A DNA stretch of 64,000 bases from Burkholderia sp. 4M9327F10. Lineage in GTDB: Bacteria; Pseudomonadota; Gammaproteobacteria; Burkholderiales; Burkholderiaceae. The position numbers and the translations under genes are program-made. Below, piece by piece: positions 33,097-42,568 of the stretch (the stretch's first letter is position 1; the number at the start of each line of letters is the position of its first letter). The stretch covers positions 372,001 to 436,000 of the forward strand of contig NZ_SCNV01000001.1 of NCBI RefSeq assembly GCF_005503145.1. The letters are read 5' to 3'. The notes beneath the pieces are model-generated. The model ran no database searches. It had not been told where the DNA came from and saw only the letters and a list, made by a program, of their open reading frames with translations.

Positions 33097-33283
33097 GAAG
33101 CCGGTTCCGTTAAGCCTTGGACGGGATACGCGCATTGCCGCGTCGCGCTATGTCCACGCGCTTTATCCAAGCGCTGTGTCCACGGTATGCCTCTACCCAG
33201 GTAACGTACGGAGTCACATATCGATTGGATGCGTCAAGCTTTAGTCGCTATCCGCCAACATCAGGGTTGCAGCCGGTGTGCAA

Positions 33284-34570
33284 TCAGGATCCCGCCTCCC
33301 CCGGCTGGGCCGCGGGCACCGTGGGCTGCGCCGCTTCCACCACCTCGGTGAGATCCCGTCCGCGTGTCTCCGGCAGCATCCATGCCGCTGCCACCACCAG
33401 AAAGTACGACAGCGCCGCGCACAATCCCATTGCCGCGCCCAACGGCATGCTCGCACTCAGGACGCCGACTAGCGTCGGCATCACCGCGCCCAGTGCGCGA
33501 CCCGCGTTACCGCAGAGGCCCTGCGCCGAGCCGCGGATGCTGGTCGGGAACAGCTCCGCGATATACGCCCCCGTGCCGGCTGCCGTCCCCGATTGCAAGG
33601 TACCCAGTACGAAGCCGAACAACATCGTCACGCCAAGACCGATCGGCGCAAAGGTATAGATCGCGACAGCAACAGCCTGGCAGCAGGCGATGGTGATAAA
33701 CGTACGGCGGCGTCCGAAGCGATCGGCCATCCAGCCGTTCAGAAACGCTCCTGCGAAAGAGCCCAGGATATTCAACGCCAGATAACCGCCGACGTCATTG
33801 ATCGACAGATGCAAGCCGAGCTTCAGATAGGCGGGCAGCCATGTGATCATCACATAGTTGCCGCCGTAGATACCGAACGTGAGCAGAATGGCTTTGAGGG
33901 TGGTGCCGCGCAACGGCGCTGCAAACACGTCCCACATGCTCGCAGTACTGCGTTGGCGCTGCGCGTGTGTCCTGGCATAGACAGGCGCCTCCTGAATATT
34001 GCGCCGGATCCATAACACCAGCACGGCGGGCAAAATCCCCAGGCCAAACAGGACACGCCATGCGATAGCCGCAGGCAGATAGTCGAACATGACGGTAGAC
34101 AACAGGACGGCAATGCCGTAGCCGACCGCCCAGCCCGCCTGCAGCGCGCCCACCACCCGGCCGCGCACTTCACGGTTGATGGTTTCGCTGATCAGAACCG
34201 CACCCACTGCCCACTCGCCGCCGAAGCCGATGCCTTGCAGGCTACGCGTCAGCATGAGTTGCCAGAACGAACCGGTGAAGGCGGACAGCAGCGTGAACGC
34301 GGAAAACCATACGATCGTCCACTGCAGCACGCGCACGCGGCCATAACGGTCGGCCAGAATACCCGCGCCCCAGCCGCCCAGCGCCGCCATGATGAGCACC
34401 GTCGTGCCCAGCAGTCCCGCTTGCCCGCGCGTCATGCCCCACAGCGCGATCAAGGTCGGAATCGCAAGGGCATACATCTGGGTGTCCATGGCGTCGAGGC
34501 CCCAGCCGCTGAAACAGGCCCAGAAGGTGCGCTTCTCGGGCGTCGACAATTGCGTGAACCACTTCAGCAT
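33284..34570 (-). CDS. MFS transporter (aromatic-acid/SHS-type)
   Basis: This is a 428-residue major facilitator protein with twelve predicted helices. The loop 2-3 signature GILADRYGRVRV and the loop 8-9 repeat GWMADRFGRRRTF are clear, and WGLDAMDTQMYALAIPTL near the N-terminus carries the acidic residue seen in organic-acid/H+ symporters. It lies next to the porin and the gallate catabolic operon, so uptake of an aromatic acid or a pathway intermediate is likely; the substrate is not provable from sequence. It is divergent from the porin gene. Confidence 0.85.
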   Translation of the reverse strand: MLKWFTQLSTPEKRTFWACFSGWGLDAMDTQMYALAIPTLIALWGMTRGQAGLLGTTVLIMAALGGWGAGILADRYGRVRVLQWTIVWFSAFTLLSAFTGSFWQLMLTRSLQGIGFGGEWAVGAVLISETINREVRGRVVGALQAGWAVGYGIAVLLSTVMFDYLPAAIAWRVLFGLGILPAVLVLWIRRNIQEAPVYARTHAQRQRSTASMWDVFAAPLRGTTLKAILLTFGIYGGNYVMITWLPAYLKLGLHLSINDVGGYLALNILGSFAGAFLNGWMADRFGRRRTFITIACCQAVAVAIYTFAPIGLGVTMLFGFVLGTLQSGTAAGTGAYIAELFPTSIRGSAQGLCGNAGRALGAVMPTLVGVLSASMPLGAAMGLCAALSYFLVVAAAWMLPETRGRDLTEVVEAAQPTVPAAQPGEAGS

Positions 34571-35055
34571 TGCGTGTCTCCTGTGGGGTCGGCGACAAGC
34601 GGCGACCCTCTATATCTCTGTGGCAGGCGGCTATTCCGGTCCGCGCCCATCCGATGAGCATAATAGTGGCACGCAGGCGGTCACATCCGCTAGCCAACAC
34701 GGTTGCGATCTCTTTTGTTTGTCATCTATTTTGCTTATCCCTACCCCGCGGTGCGTCTCCGGTCGCGCTGTTCAAACGTCGTGCCCGGGATTGTCATAAA
34801 ACCTTATTCAAGCGGCGCTTTGTGACATCTGCGCTGGGCGCTCCCGCAACATGACGATCACATCAAGCCGCTTTTCACGCGTCGAATCTGGTTAACCCGC
34901 ACTTTCGGAGCGCAGTGGCTTTTCTATATCTTCGCGTCTCAACGTATCGTGGTTCGTCTCCGATGCAACCCGATACGGAACAGGACGCCGCTCAAAAAAA
35001 AACAAACCGGTTCATTCGATTTGCAGTACTAAAACAAGTAAGGAGATCTTCAAGC
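34571..35055. other. 485-bp divergent gap between transporter and porin genes
   Basis: No gene seen. It must hold the promoters of both the MFS transporter (left) and the porin (right). AGGAGATC at 35041-35048 is the porin ribosome-binding site. An A-run at 34996-35005 lies just upstream. The 5' part has mixed composition and no strong palindrome that I could find. Confidence 0.35.
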
Positions 35056-36150
35056 ATGAGAAACAAGCAGCGCACGTTGGCGGTCCTCGTCGGGGCCTGC
35101 GTGACGACAGCGGCACACGCGCAGAGCAGCGTCACCCTGTTCGGCATGGTGGATACCGGTATTACCTACGTCAGCAATCAGTCCGGTCAACATAACGTGA
35201 AAATGGACGACGGGGTCAACGGACCGAATCTCTGGGGTTTCCGCGGCGTTGAGGACCTGGGTGGCGGTACCAAGGCCATCTTCGAACTGGTCGACCAGTT
35301 TCAGGTCGACAACGGCGAGTTCATGCCGAATTCGAGCCTGTTTAGCCGGCTTTCGTTTGTCGGGCTGGTGGACGACAAGCTCGGCAAGGTCACGATGGGG
35401 AACCAGTACGACTTCATGACCGACTCGCTCTACTTCGCCGGTGACGATCCGGCGGAACTCTCCGGACACTTTTACGACTTCCGCGCCGGCCCGTTCACGA
35501 AGCTCGATCTGCCCAGCAACGCGACCGGTGCTTTCGACTGGGACCGCATGGCTGGCGAGCGCGTAACGAATTCGCTCAAGTACGTCTCACCGGTCTTCGC
35601 GGGTTTCAGCGCAGGCGCGATGTATGGCTTTGGCGGCGTAGCCGGATCGATCGGCGCGGGCAACTCCACGAGCTTCGCGCTCAACTATGCTGCCGCGTCG
35701 TTCGGCGCCAACGCGGCCTTTACCAACATCAAGTACTACACGGCCGGATCGCCGCAAGTCAGTGTGCGTAACTGGGGTGTGGGCACGCATTACCGCTTCG
35801 GCGGCTGGGTAGCGAATGCTTTGTTCACGACGGTCCACAACTCCGCCAACGGTGCTGCGGTGTATGAAGGCTCGGCCGGCGTGCACTATAACTTCACGCC
35901 TGAGCTGAGTGCAGGTGCCTCGTACATGTACATGAAAGGCAATGAGACCGTCGACAACAATCACGCTCACCAGATTGCCGGCATCCTCGACTACGCACTC
36001 TCCAAGAGCACCGACGTGTACGTACTTGGCGTCTATCAACGGGCCAATTCCGGCGCAGACGCGCAAATCAACGGCATGAACGATTCGGGTGACGCCTCGG
36101 ACACGCCGACCCAGGCCGTTGTCCGGGTCGGTCTGCACACCCGCTTCTAG
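35056..36150 (+). CDS. Gram-negative (OmpC/Omp32-type) outer-membrane porin
   Basis: This protein has 364 residues from ATG 35056 (the strong AGGAGATC decides the start over upstream frames). Signal peptide ends at AAHA, and the mature protein starts QSSVTLFGMVDTGITYVSNQ, the typical first strand of Burkholderiales trimeric porins. The GFRGVEDLGGGTKAIFELVDQF segment is also typical, and the chain ends in the C-terminal Phe (GLHTRF) needed for BAM-dependent insertion. Flanked on both sides by leftward aromatic-catabolism genes, it probably admits aromatic acids, comparable in position to the porin of Pseudomonas gallate loci. A 13-bp perfect stem-loop follows it. Confidence 0.93.
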   Translation: MRNKQRTLAVLVGACVTTAAHAQSSVTLFGMVDTGITYVSNQSGQHNVKMDDGVNGPNLWGFRGVEDLGGGTKAIFELVDQFQVDNGEFMPNSSLFSRLSFVGLVDDKLGKVTMGNQYDFMTDSLYFAGDDPAELSGHFYDFRAGPFTKLDLPSNATGAFDWDRMAGERVTNSLKYVSPVFAGFSAGAMYGFGGVAGSIGAGNSTSFALNYAAASFGANAAFTNIKYYTAGSPQVSVRNWGVGTHYRFGGWVANALFTTVHNSANGAAVYEGSAGVHYNFTPELSAGASYMYMKGNETVDNNHAHQIAGILDYALSKSTDVYVLGVYQRANSGADAQINGMNDSGDASDTPTQAVVRVGLHTRF

Positions 36151-36170
36151 GCACGAGGCATCCTCGTTCC

Positions 36171-36206
36171 AGTGGCCGCGATCACGCTTGCGGGATCGCG
36201 GCCACT
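36171..36206 (+). terminator. Perfect 13-bp stem-loop after the porin
   Basis: AGTGGCCGCGATC at 36171-36183 pairs exactly with GATCGCGGCCACT at 36194-36206 across a 10-base loop. No T-run; probably a bidirectional barrier between the porin and the convergent operon end. Confidence 0.6.
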
Positions 36207-36285
36207 GCCGTTGAAGCGGGTCCGGTTCCTGCAATGAGCGCCGCGATCATGCAGACGGCCGGTTTAAGCGCGATGCCGCTCCGCG

Positions 36286-37002
36286 CTATGCCGGCTCCAT
36301 GCCATGACGACGCTTGGCGGCGTCAGCCTCGGGTGAGGCCAGGAAGGCGAGCAGCGCCGCCACAGCCGCTTGCTGCGGCGAGCTCCTGCATACCGCCGCC
36401 GAGAAAACGGTAACGGCCTCGATCTCTGGCGGCAAGGAGCCGATCACATCGATACCCGGCAAGTGCATCAACTCGCTCCATTGCTGGAAACCCAGTTCGA
36501 CCTCCCCGCGTGCGATCAGCGTGCCCACCGGCACACCGGGGGGAGCCTGCACGATGCGCGGCGCGATCGTCTCAGCGATATCCCAGCGCTCGAACAGGCG
36601 AGCCAGGTGCGAACCGCTCGGTCCCGTCGAATAGCCGATGCTGCGCGCGGCCAGAATGGCATCGCGCAGCGACCTTTCAGTGCGGATGTCGGGGCGCGGC
36701 GCGCCGCTTGCCACCGCCACAGCCACGCCCGAACGGGCCAGATCGACCTTGCTCCCCGGATCGATCCTGCCGGCATCGGCCAGCCGATCGATTGCGTCGG
36801 CTGCAAGCACGGCCACGTCGAACGGCTCGCCGTCCTGCACACGCCGGGCAGCCTCAACGCCTCCGACCGACTCGATGACGACCCGCTGCCCAGAACGCCA
36901 GTGATACTCTTCGACGAGTTCGGCCAGCACGCCACGGGTGGCCATCGAAGAGATGCCGGCAAGCGGCTTCGAAATCTGATCCATGACCCGGTTTGCCGTC
37001 AT
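36286..37002 (-). CDS. Signal-less periplasmic-binding-fold protein (ModA-like) in the gallate operon
   Basis: This protein has 238 residues with the type 2 periplasmic binding fold of molybdate-binding ModA-like proteins: GVLAELVEEYHWRSGQRVVI, ESVGGVEAARRVQDGEPFDV, SIGYSTGPSGSHLARLFERW. There is no signal peptide: the conserved fold begins within the first 20 residues (MTANRVMDQISKPLAGISS). No ABC permease or ATPase lies nearby. It starts three bases before the end of the CHA aldolase gene, so they are one operon. It occupies the place where Pseudomonas gal operons carry the tautomerase gene galD. A cytoplasmic binding or enzymatic role in the pathway is possible but unproven. Confidence 0.75.
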   Translation of the reverse strand: MTANRVMDQISKPLAGISSMATRGVLAELVEEYHWRSGQRVVIESVGGVEAARRVQDGEPFDVAVLAADAIDRLADAGRIDPGSKVDLARSGVAVAVASGAPRPDIRTERSLRDAILAARSIGYSTGPSGSHLARLFERWDIAETIAPRIVQAPPGVPVGTLIARGEVELGFQQWSELMHLPGIDVIGSLPPEIEAVTVFSAAVCRSSPQQAAVAALLAFLASPEADAAKRRHGMEPA

Positions 37003-37004
37003 GT

Positions 37005-37688
37005 TCAGTCGAGATAGCGCAGCCCGGCTTGCCGCAACGGTTCGCGCATGTTGTACATGTCGAGACCAAGCACCCCGCTCGCCAGCTTCGCGCGCTTCTC
37101 GCTTTCGAGGGCTTCACGCGCCGCCGCCTTGTCGAGCACCTTCCGCGCGGATGCCGCGGGCACCACGGCCACACCATCATCGTCCGCGACGACCACGTCG
37201 CCTGGATTCACCAGCGCCCCAGCGCACACCACCGGTATGTTTACCGACCCAAGCGTCGCCTTGACCGTCCCTTTGGACGAGATCGCCTTGCTCCATACCG
37301 GGAAGCTCATCTCCGTGAGCACGCGCACATCGCGCACGCCTGCGTCGATAATGAGCCCCCGCGCGCCGCGCGCCTTGAAGCTCGTCGCCAGCAGGTCGCC
37401 AAAGAAGCCGTCAGTGGAATCCGCCGTGACCGCGGCAACGACGATATCGCCCGGCCGGATCTGCTCGGCCGCAACGTGCAGCATCCAGTTGTCACCCGGC
37501 TGCAGCAGGACCGTGACGACCGTGCCACCCACCTGCGCGCCAGAATAGATTGGACGCAGATAGGGCTTCATCAGGCCCACACGCCCCATCGCCTCGTGGA
37601 CGGTCGCGGACCCGAGCGCGCCAAGCGCGGTGGCCGCATCGCCATCGGCGCGCTGAATGTTTCGGTATACGACTCCCAGTTCATACAT
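37005..37688 (-). CDS. galC: 4-carboxy-4-hydroxy-2-oxoadipate aldolase (CHA/HMG aldolase)
   Basis: This 227-residue RraA-like class II aldolase cleaves 4-carboxy-4-hydroxy-2-oxoadipate to pyruvate and oxaloacetate. The divalent-metal and pyruvate-binding signature is IIDAGVRD (Arg119, Asp120), with [15 protein letters not shown] just before. I chose ATG 37688 because AAGGAA lies at ideal distance; a GTG two codons upstream (37694) that overlaps the ligJ stop is the alternative. It sits between the hydratase and the binding-fold gene in a tight operon. Family members act in both gallate and protocatechuate 4,5-cleavage. Confidence 0.88.
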   Translation of the reverse strand: MYELGVVYRNIQRADGDAATALGALGSATVHEAMGRVGLMKPYLRPIYSGAQVGGTVVTVLLQPGDNWMLHVAAEQIRPGDIVVAAVTADSTDGFFGDLLATSFKARGARGLIIDAGVRDVRVLTEMSFPVWSKAISSKGTVKATLGSVNIPVVCAGALVNPGDVVVADDDGVAVVPAASARKVLDKAAAREALESEKRAKLASGVLGLDMYNMREPLRQAGLRYLD

Positions 37689-37690
37689 GA

Positions 37691-38716
37691 TCACTTTCCT
37701 TTCGTTTTGAGCGCTGCGTCGAGGCGCGGATAGACACGTCGTGCGTTACCCTCGTAGATCTTGTACCGCTCGTCTGCATCGATATGCGCGGCTTCGATAT
37801 AGCGCTTCGTGTCGTCGAAATGGTTGCCCGTCTCCGGATCGATGCCACGCACCGCGCCGATCATCTCGCTCGCGAACAGGATGTTGTCCACGGGAATGAC
37901 GCGCGTCAGCAGGTCGATGCCCGGCTGGTGATAAACACAGGTATCGAAGAAGACGTTGTTGAGCAAATGGTCCTTCAGCAACGGCTTTTTCAGCTCCTGC
38001 GCCAGCCCGCGGAAGCGGCCCCAGTGATACGGCACAGCGCCGCCGCCATGCGGGATCACAAAGCGCAGGCTTGGAAAATCGCGGAACAGGTCCGAGGTGA
38101 GGCACTGCATGAATGCCGTTGTGTCCGCGTTCAGGTAATGCGCGCCCGTGGTATGAAAGCACGCGTTGCAGCTCGTGCTGACGTGGATCATCGCGGGGAT
38201 GTCGTACTCGACCATCTTCTCGTAGATCGGGTACCAGTAGCGGTCCGAAAGCGGCGGGCTGGTCCAATTCCCCCCCGACGGGTCCGGATTGAGGTTGACG
38301 GCAACGTTGCCGTACTGCTCCACACACCTGACGAGCTCGGGGATGCAGGTGGCGATATCCACGCCAGGGCTTTGCGGCAACATCGCAGCCGGAATGAAAT
38401 GATCGGGAAAAAGCCGGCTCACGCGATGGCACAGCTCATTGCAGATCGCAGCCCAGGTGCTGGAGACTTCAAAATCCCCAATGTGATGCGCCATAAAGCT
38501 GGCACGAGGGCTAAAGATGGTCAGGTCGAGACCGCGCTCGCGCATCAGGCGCAACTGGTTGCTTTCAATCGACTCTCGCAACTCATCGTCGCTGATGTGC
38601 AATTCCGACACCATCGGCATCGCGGACGGTGTGCCAATGGCCGCAATCTGGCGGTTACGCCATGTCTCCAGCGCTTTCGGCGCGGTCGTGTAATGGCCGT
38701 GAATGTCGATGATCAT
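37691..38716 (-). CDS. ligJ: 4-oxalomesaconate hydratase, LigJ type (amidohydrolase family)
   Basis: This is a 341-residue amidohydrolase-superfamily protein. The HxH metal motif is [16 protein letters not shown], and later blocks are [31 protein letters not shown] and the terminal [19 protein letters not shown]. This pattern matches LigJ of Sphingobium, which hydrates 4-oxalomesaconate to 4-carboxy-4-hydroxy-2-oxoadipate using zinc. Pseudomonas gallate operons use an unrelated PIG-L-like GalB for this step, so this locus mixes a LigJ-type hydratase with a GalA-type dioxygenase. The ATG at 38716 fits GGAAG; a start four codons earlier is possible. Confidence 0.87.
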   Translation of the reverse strand: MIIDIHGHYTTAPKALETWRNRQIAAIGTPSAMPMVSELHISDDELRESIESNQLRLMRERGLDLTIFSPRASFMAHHIGDFEVSSTWAAICNELCHRVSRLFPDHFIPAAMLPQSPGVDIATCIPELVRCVEQYGNVAVNLNPDPSGGNWTSPPLSDRYWYPIYEKMVEYDIPAMIHVSTSCNACFHTTGAHYLNADTTAFMQCLTSDLFRDFPSLRFVIPHGGGAVPYHWGRFRGLAQELKKPLLKDHLLNNVFFDTCVYHQPGIDLLTRVIPVDNILFASEMIGAVRGIDPETGNHFDDTKRYIEAAHIDADERYKIYEGNARRVYPRLDAALKTKGK

Positions 38717-38781
38717 CGTTGCTTCCAAAAAATGAATTCATTGCCGGCGCGCTTTCCTGAGTGTCCCGCGCGCCGGCTTCC

Positions 38782-40131
38782 CTAGTGTGCCGCGTTGACT
38801 TGCACAGCAGCCTCGGCGATTCTGGTGCGCTGGGCCAGCAAGATCGCAATCGCAGCCAGCGCGGCGGGAATGGCCAGCATGGCCAGAATCGCGCCAAACT
38901 GCCAGCCGAGCCCAAGCAGCGCGCCGCCGATAGCAGACCCGAAGATGCTGCCGAAGCGTCCCATGCCTAACATCCAGCTCACCCCGGTCGCACGCGCCGC
39001 GGTCGGGTACCGGCCCGGTGCAAAAGCATTCAGCCCGGTCTGCGCGCCACTCATGCAAAAGCCCGCGAGGAAAACCAGCAAGGTGAGCGACGAAGACAAA
39101 GCGCCGATCCATCCCAGACCGAGCACACACAGCGCGCCGCCGACATAGGCAGCACTGATCACGGGTGCCGGGCGGATCTTGTCCATCGTCCAGCCGACCA
39201 GAATCGCGCCAATCGTTCCGCCGATCTGGAACATGGCCGTAGTGTTGGCGGCCGTGGTCACACTCAGGCCGGCGTCCTTCATCAAGGTGGGCAGCCACCC
39301 GGTCAGCAGATAGATCACCAGAAGGCCCATGAAATAGGTGACCCACAAGGCCACCGTCATCAGGCCATAGCCGTGCGAGAACAGTACACCGATCGGCTTG
39401 CGCGTGGGCAACCGCGGTTCGTTGGAGACGAACACCTCGTCGCCGGAAAAGCGCGCGCCGCATACCCGGGCGAGGACAGCGCCGATACGCGCGGACGGTG
39501 CGCCGCGCACCGCCAGCAGACGGGCCGACTCCGGCAGCAGCCACAGTTGCAGCGGGATCAACGCCAACGGCAGGGCGCCACCGAAAATCAATACCGAGCG
39601 CCACCCGTGGGCGGGAATCAGCCAACCGGCAGCAAAGCCGATCAGGGCCGAGCCCAGGTTGAAACCGGTGAACATGATGGTGATCAGCAGCGAACGCTTG
39701 CGCTGTGGCGCGTATTCCGACAGGAGCGTCGTCGTATTGGGCATGGCGGCGCCGAGGCCGATGCCGGTCAGCAGTCGCAACAGGGCCATCGCCATCGGCG
39801 ACTGGGTCAATGCCGTCGCAATCGTAAACACGCCAAACAGAGACACCGAGGCGATCAATACCCCCTTGCGCCCGACACGATCGGAAGCGGGCCCTGCTGC
39901 CAGGGCGCCGATCACCAGACCAATCGGCGCGGCGCTCATCACCAGGCCGAAAGCGGGGCGAGAAATGCCCCAGTCATGGATGATCGACGGCGCCACAAAA
40001 CCCATGATGGCGACGTCCATCCCATCGGCAATCACCACGAGGAAACACAGCGCCACCAGTAGCCACTGGTAAGGCGCGATAGGTCGCTCGTCGATAAAGG
40101 CCTTGATATCGATCATCTTTCCATTTGTCAT
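38782..40131 (-). CDS. galT: Aromatic acid:H+ symporter, AAHS family MFS (GalT/PcaK-like)
   Basis: This is a 449-residue, twelve-helix MFS transporter. The helix 1 sequence LCFLVVIADGMDVAIMGFVAPSI contains the D-G-x-D motif typical of AAHS transporters such as PcaK, and the loop 2-3 signature AAGPASDRVGRKGVLI is present. I chose ATG 40131, preceded by GGAGA. It lies between gallate dioxygenase and the hydratase, as galT does in Pseudomonas putida, so gallate import is the best guess; protocatechuate or vanillate-type substrates cannot be excluded. Confidence 0.87.
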   Translation of the reverse strand: MTNGKMIDIKAFIDERPIAPYQWLLVALCFLVVIADGMDVAIMGFVAPSIIHDWGISRPAFGLVMSAAPIGLVIGALAAGPASDRVGRKGVLIASVSLFGVFTIATALTQSPMAMALLRLLTGIGLGAAMPNTTTLLSEYAPQRKRSLLITIMFTGFNLGSALIGFAAGWLIPAHGWRSVLIFGGALPLALIPLQLWLLPESARLLAVRGAPSARIGAVLARVCGARFSGDEVFVSNEPRLPTRKPIGVLFSHGYGLMTVALWVTYFMGLLVIYLLTGWLPTLMKDAGLSVTTAANTTAMFQIGGTIGAILVGWTMDKIRPAPVISAAYVGGALCVLGLGWIGALSSSLTLLVFLAGFCMSGAQTGLNAFAPGRYPTAARATGVSWMLGMGRFGSIFGSAIGGALLGLGWQFGAILAMLAIPAALAAIAILLAQRTRIAEAAVQVNAAH

Positions 40132-40210
40132 CACTACTGTCTCCGTCCCATGCAATAGGGTTGCGATTTATTTGCGTTGTTATGTGCGTGGTTATGTACG
40201 CTGGTACCGA

Positions 40211-41512
40211 TCAACGCTTTGCTTTATCCGCACTGTCCCAATCGAGCTTTCCACCTGTCTTTCCCGCTACCGAATACAGTGCGCCGGGCGCGTTACGGGT
40301 GCGCTGGAAGGCTTCGAGGGTTTCTCCGCGCATTGCCGCGTAGATGTGCAGATTCGACACGCCGGTCACCGCCCCAAGCTTTTCGAGCATGAAGAAGATC
40401 ACGCCGTAATGCAGCAGGCCGCGCCAGTCACGCCGGCGGATCAGATCCCGCTCCTCTTCGCTCAGGCCGGCCGCCTCGAAGCTGGTCTCGGGGTCGCGCT
40501 GGAAGGCTGTGCGATGGGCCGGCTCCACCATCCGATGCAGATAGTCGTTGATGCGGAACGCCTTCACTGCTGTCTCTAGCGTGAAGGGATAGGTGCCCTC
40601 GAGCTTCTCGACGCCGGTCAACTGAAGCGCCATCTGCTGCCGATGGCGTTCGAGAATCGCCGGGTTCGTCTCGCCAGCGGTGCTCTCGTAGATTGCGGTC
40701 GCAATGCCTGCCATCGACGGCAGGTAGTAGCTGCGATGCTTGCAGACGACGTTCGCCGGCAACGCCCCGCGCATGGTGAGCCACATGACAACCTCGGCGC
40801 CCTCGAATCCGCCAAGCTCGGCGTATTCGGCAATCGTCATCCCGGCCAGTTGCTCAGGGTCGCTTTCGAACAGGTCGAGAAAGCGCTGGTCCCAATCCGT
40901 ATTGTTGAAACCGGCGCGCTCGCCATGCACCTGGTGCGACAAGCCACCTGTTGCGACGATCGCGACCTTGAGATCTTCAGGATAGCTTTCGATTGCGCGT
41001 CTTAGCGCCTGGCCCAGCTTGTAGAAACGTCGCGCACTGGGGATCGGCAATTGCAGCACGCCCATCTGCAACGGCACGAGCTTGACCGGCCATTCGGGCT
41101 TGTGCGGGAAAAGCATCGACAAGGGTGAAAAGCAGCCATGATCGAGCGCCTTGTTCTGAAAGAACGACATGTCGAACTCGTCGCTCATGAGCGAGTTGCC
41201 GATATGCGCGGCCAAACCCGGATGGCCTTTGATAGCGGGCAGATCGCGCGCCCCACCGCCCTCGTCGGCGACGGGCCACTCGGGCCCGACGCCTAGTGCA
41301 AACGCCGAGTAGTGATCGAAGAAAAACGAGGTGACATGATCGTTGTAGATGGTCAGGATCACGTCGGGACGCTTGTCGGCGAACCACTCGGCCAACGGTG
41401 CGAAGTTCTCGAAGATCGGCGCCCAGACGGGATCGTCACGCTTGTTCTTGTCGAAAGCAAAACCGATAGTGGGGGTGTGCGAGGCAGCGATGCCTCCGAT
41501 GATCCTTGCCAT
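40211..41512 (-). CDS. galA: Gallate dioxygenase
   Basis: This 433-residue extradiol dioxygenase fuses a LigB-like catalytic domain (about 1-285) to a LigA-like domain (about 300-420), the architecture of GalA rather than the two-subunit LigAB. Candidate Fe(II) and catalytic residues are His12 (AASHTPTIGF), His59 (YNDHVTSFFFDHY) and the DHG at 124-126. LQMGVLQLPIPSARRFYKLG and ATGGLSHQVHGERAGFNNTD are family blocks. It opens gallate to 4-oxalomesaconate. AAGGAC lies upstream of the ATG. It heads the catabolic genes and is preceded in the same direction by a small membrane protein gene. Confidence 0.93.
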   Translation of the reverse strand: MARIIGGIAASHTPTIGFAFDKNKRDDPVWAPIFENFAPLAEWFADKRPDVILTIYNDHVTSFFFDHYSAFALGVGPEWPVADEGGGARDLPAIKGHPGLAAHIGNSLMSDEFDMSFFQNKALDHGCFSPLSMLFPHKPEWPVKLVPLQMGVLQLPIPSARRFYKLGQALRRAIESYPEDLKVAIVATGGLSHQVHGERAGFNNTDWDQRFLDLFESDPEQLAGMTIAEYAELGGFEGAEVVMWLTMRGALPANVVCKHRSYYLPSMAGIATAIYESTAGETNPAILERHRQQMALQLTGVEKLEGTYPFTLETAVKAFRINDYLHRMVEPAHRTAFQRDPETSFEAAGLSEEERDLIRRRDWRGLLHYGVIFFMLEKLGAVTGVSNLHIYAAMRGETLEAFQRTRNAPGALYSVAGKTGGKLDWDSADKAKR

Positions 41513-41621
41513 ACCTGTAGTCCTTGAAAAGCCCGCTCAAACCGCCAGAAAAACCGTCAAACCCTGCGAGTGCGGAATGCAGCAGGCGTTGCACGCCTTC
41601 GATGCGTCTCGATGCGATGCG

Positions 41622-42164
41622 TCACCGCGCAGGCGAAGCCAGCATCCTCTTCACGATGAGAGCAAGCGGAACCGTGAAGCAGAAGTGAGACATGAACCCG
41701 CCGATGATCACCGCGGGATCGTAGTAATTGGGGTGGTTGTCCGAGGCGATCGAGATGGCTACGTGCATTACGATCCAGGCGAAGATCGCGTAGAACAGCG
41801 CCACAAGCGTTGCCTCATATCCGCGCTGGCGGAAGTAAGGCCAGATCGCGGCGAACAGGATGCCCCACGCAATCGAGAAGGCGAAATGGATTCCAGTGCC
41901 GAGCACATAGGCCCAAAAACCTATCGATTCCTGAAATGCCTTGCCAAAGACCAGACCCGTGGCATTGCGCGGAATGCCGGCTAACGGCATCAGGTGTTGT
42001 GCGCCCACCCAGACAAGGGCCTCGTAAATCCAGATGCAGACAGCCCCTGTCAAACCTCCGGCGATGCCCGCCCGAATGATTGCCCGACGGCCCGGTTCTG
42101 CCGTTGCGTCCGACATCCAACTCCCGTTGAATCCGTTACCGCTTGTGCCAGGACCGCTGCGCAT
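41622..42164 (-). CDS. Uncharacterised four-helix membrane protein upstream of galA
   Basis: This protein has 180 residues from ATG 42164, which has a perfect AAGGAG at six bases; a second start (42116) has GGGAG. Four hydrophobic helices are seen at about 30-55, 83-108, 118-140 and 150-172. AGIAGGLTGAVCIWIYEALVW and the ASDNHPNYYDPAVIIGG loop resemble YagU/DUF1440-type and related inner-membrane proteins. It is the first gene of the leftward unit leading into galA (109 bases between them), so it may be co-transcribed with the gallate genes. Function unknown. Confidence 0.7.
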   Translation of the reverse strand: MRSGPGTSGNGFNGSWMSDATAEPGRRAIIRAGIAGGLTGAVCIWIYEALVWVGAQHLMPLAGIPRNATGLVFGKAFQESIGFWAYVLGTGIHFAFSIAWGILFAAIWPYFRQRGYEATLVALFYAIFAWIVMHVAISIASDNHPNYYDPAVIIGGFMSHFCFTVPLALIVKRMLASPAR

Positions 42165-42568
42165 GTCTGTCTCCTTGAATACTCGGACTAAAGATAAACA
42201 AGTCGCATTGCTTGGCGAAAGTACGGGTTAACGCCAGGAAAGCACACTTATCGTGGGATCTTTGGCGCCGCTCTCATCACCGTTGCAAGGCTGGAAAACT
42301 CGGGAAGCCACGCCCATCAACGCAAAGACCCGGTCAGCCCGGATTTCCGGGCCAAAGCAGTCAAGACGCGGTGAACCAGGGCAGCCCATAAACAAATCAG
42401 ATGGCGAAAGTACCAAGTCGCAAGACGCGAGTCGCGCGTGGTGAGGCGGTGAACATCTGGCTATACTTGCGCCAGACGAAACGGGTCGATCTGATTGCCG
42501 GCGCGCGGCATGGCTGCCGGCGTCAATCATGCCCCTGTCATCGGACTCCACGCATCGGCACCTCATCC
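42165..42568. promoter_or_regulatory. Divergent control region of the gallate locus with 11-bp repeats
   Basis: These 404 bases lie between the leftward unit and the tandem-HTH LysR gene. GGCGAAAGTAC occurs at 42214-42224 and again, in the same orientation, at 42403-42413. Beside each copy lies AAGTCGCA (about 42201 and 42415), but on opposite sides. The pair of motifs is a candidate recognition sequence for the adjacent regulator. No gene seen. Confidence 0.4.

Noticed and set aside
36286..37002. Molybdate ABC transporter component
   Set aside because: No signal peptide, no ModB/ModC neighbours, and it is embedded in an aromatic-catabolism operon.
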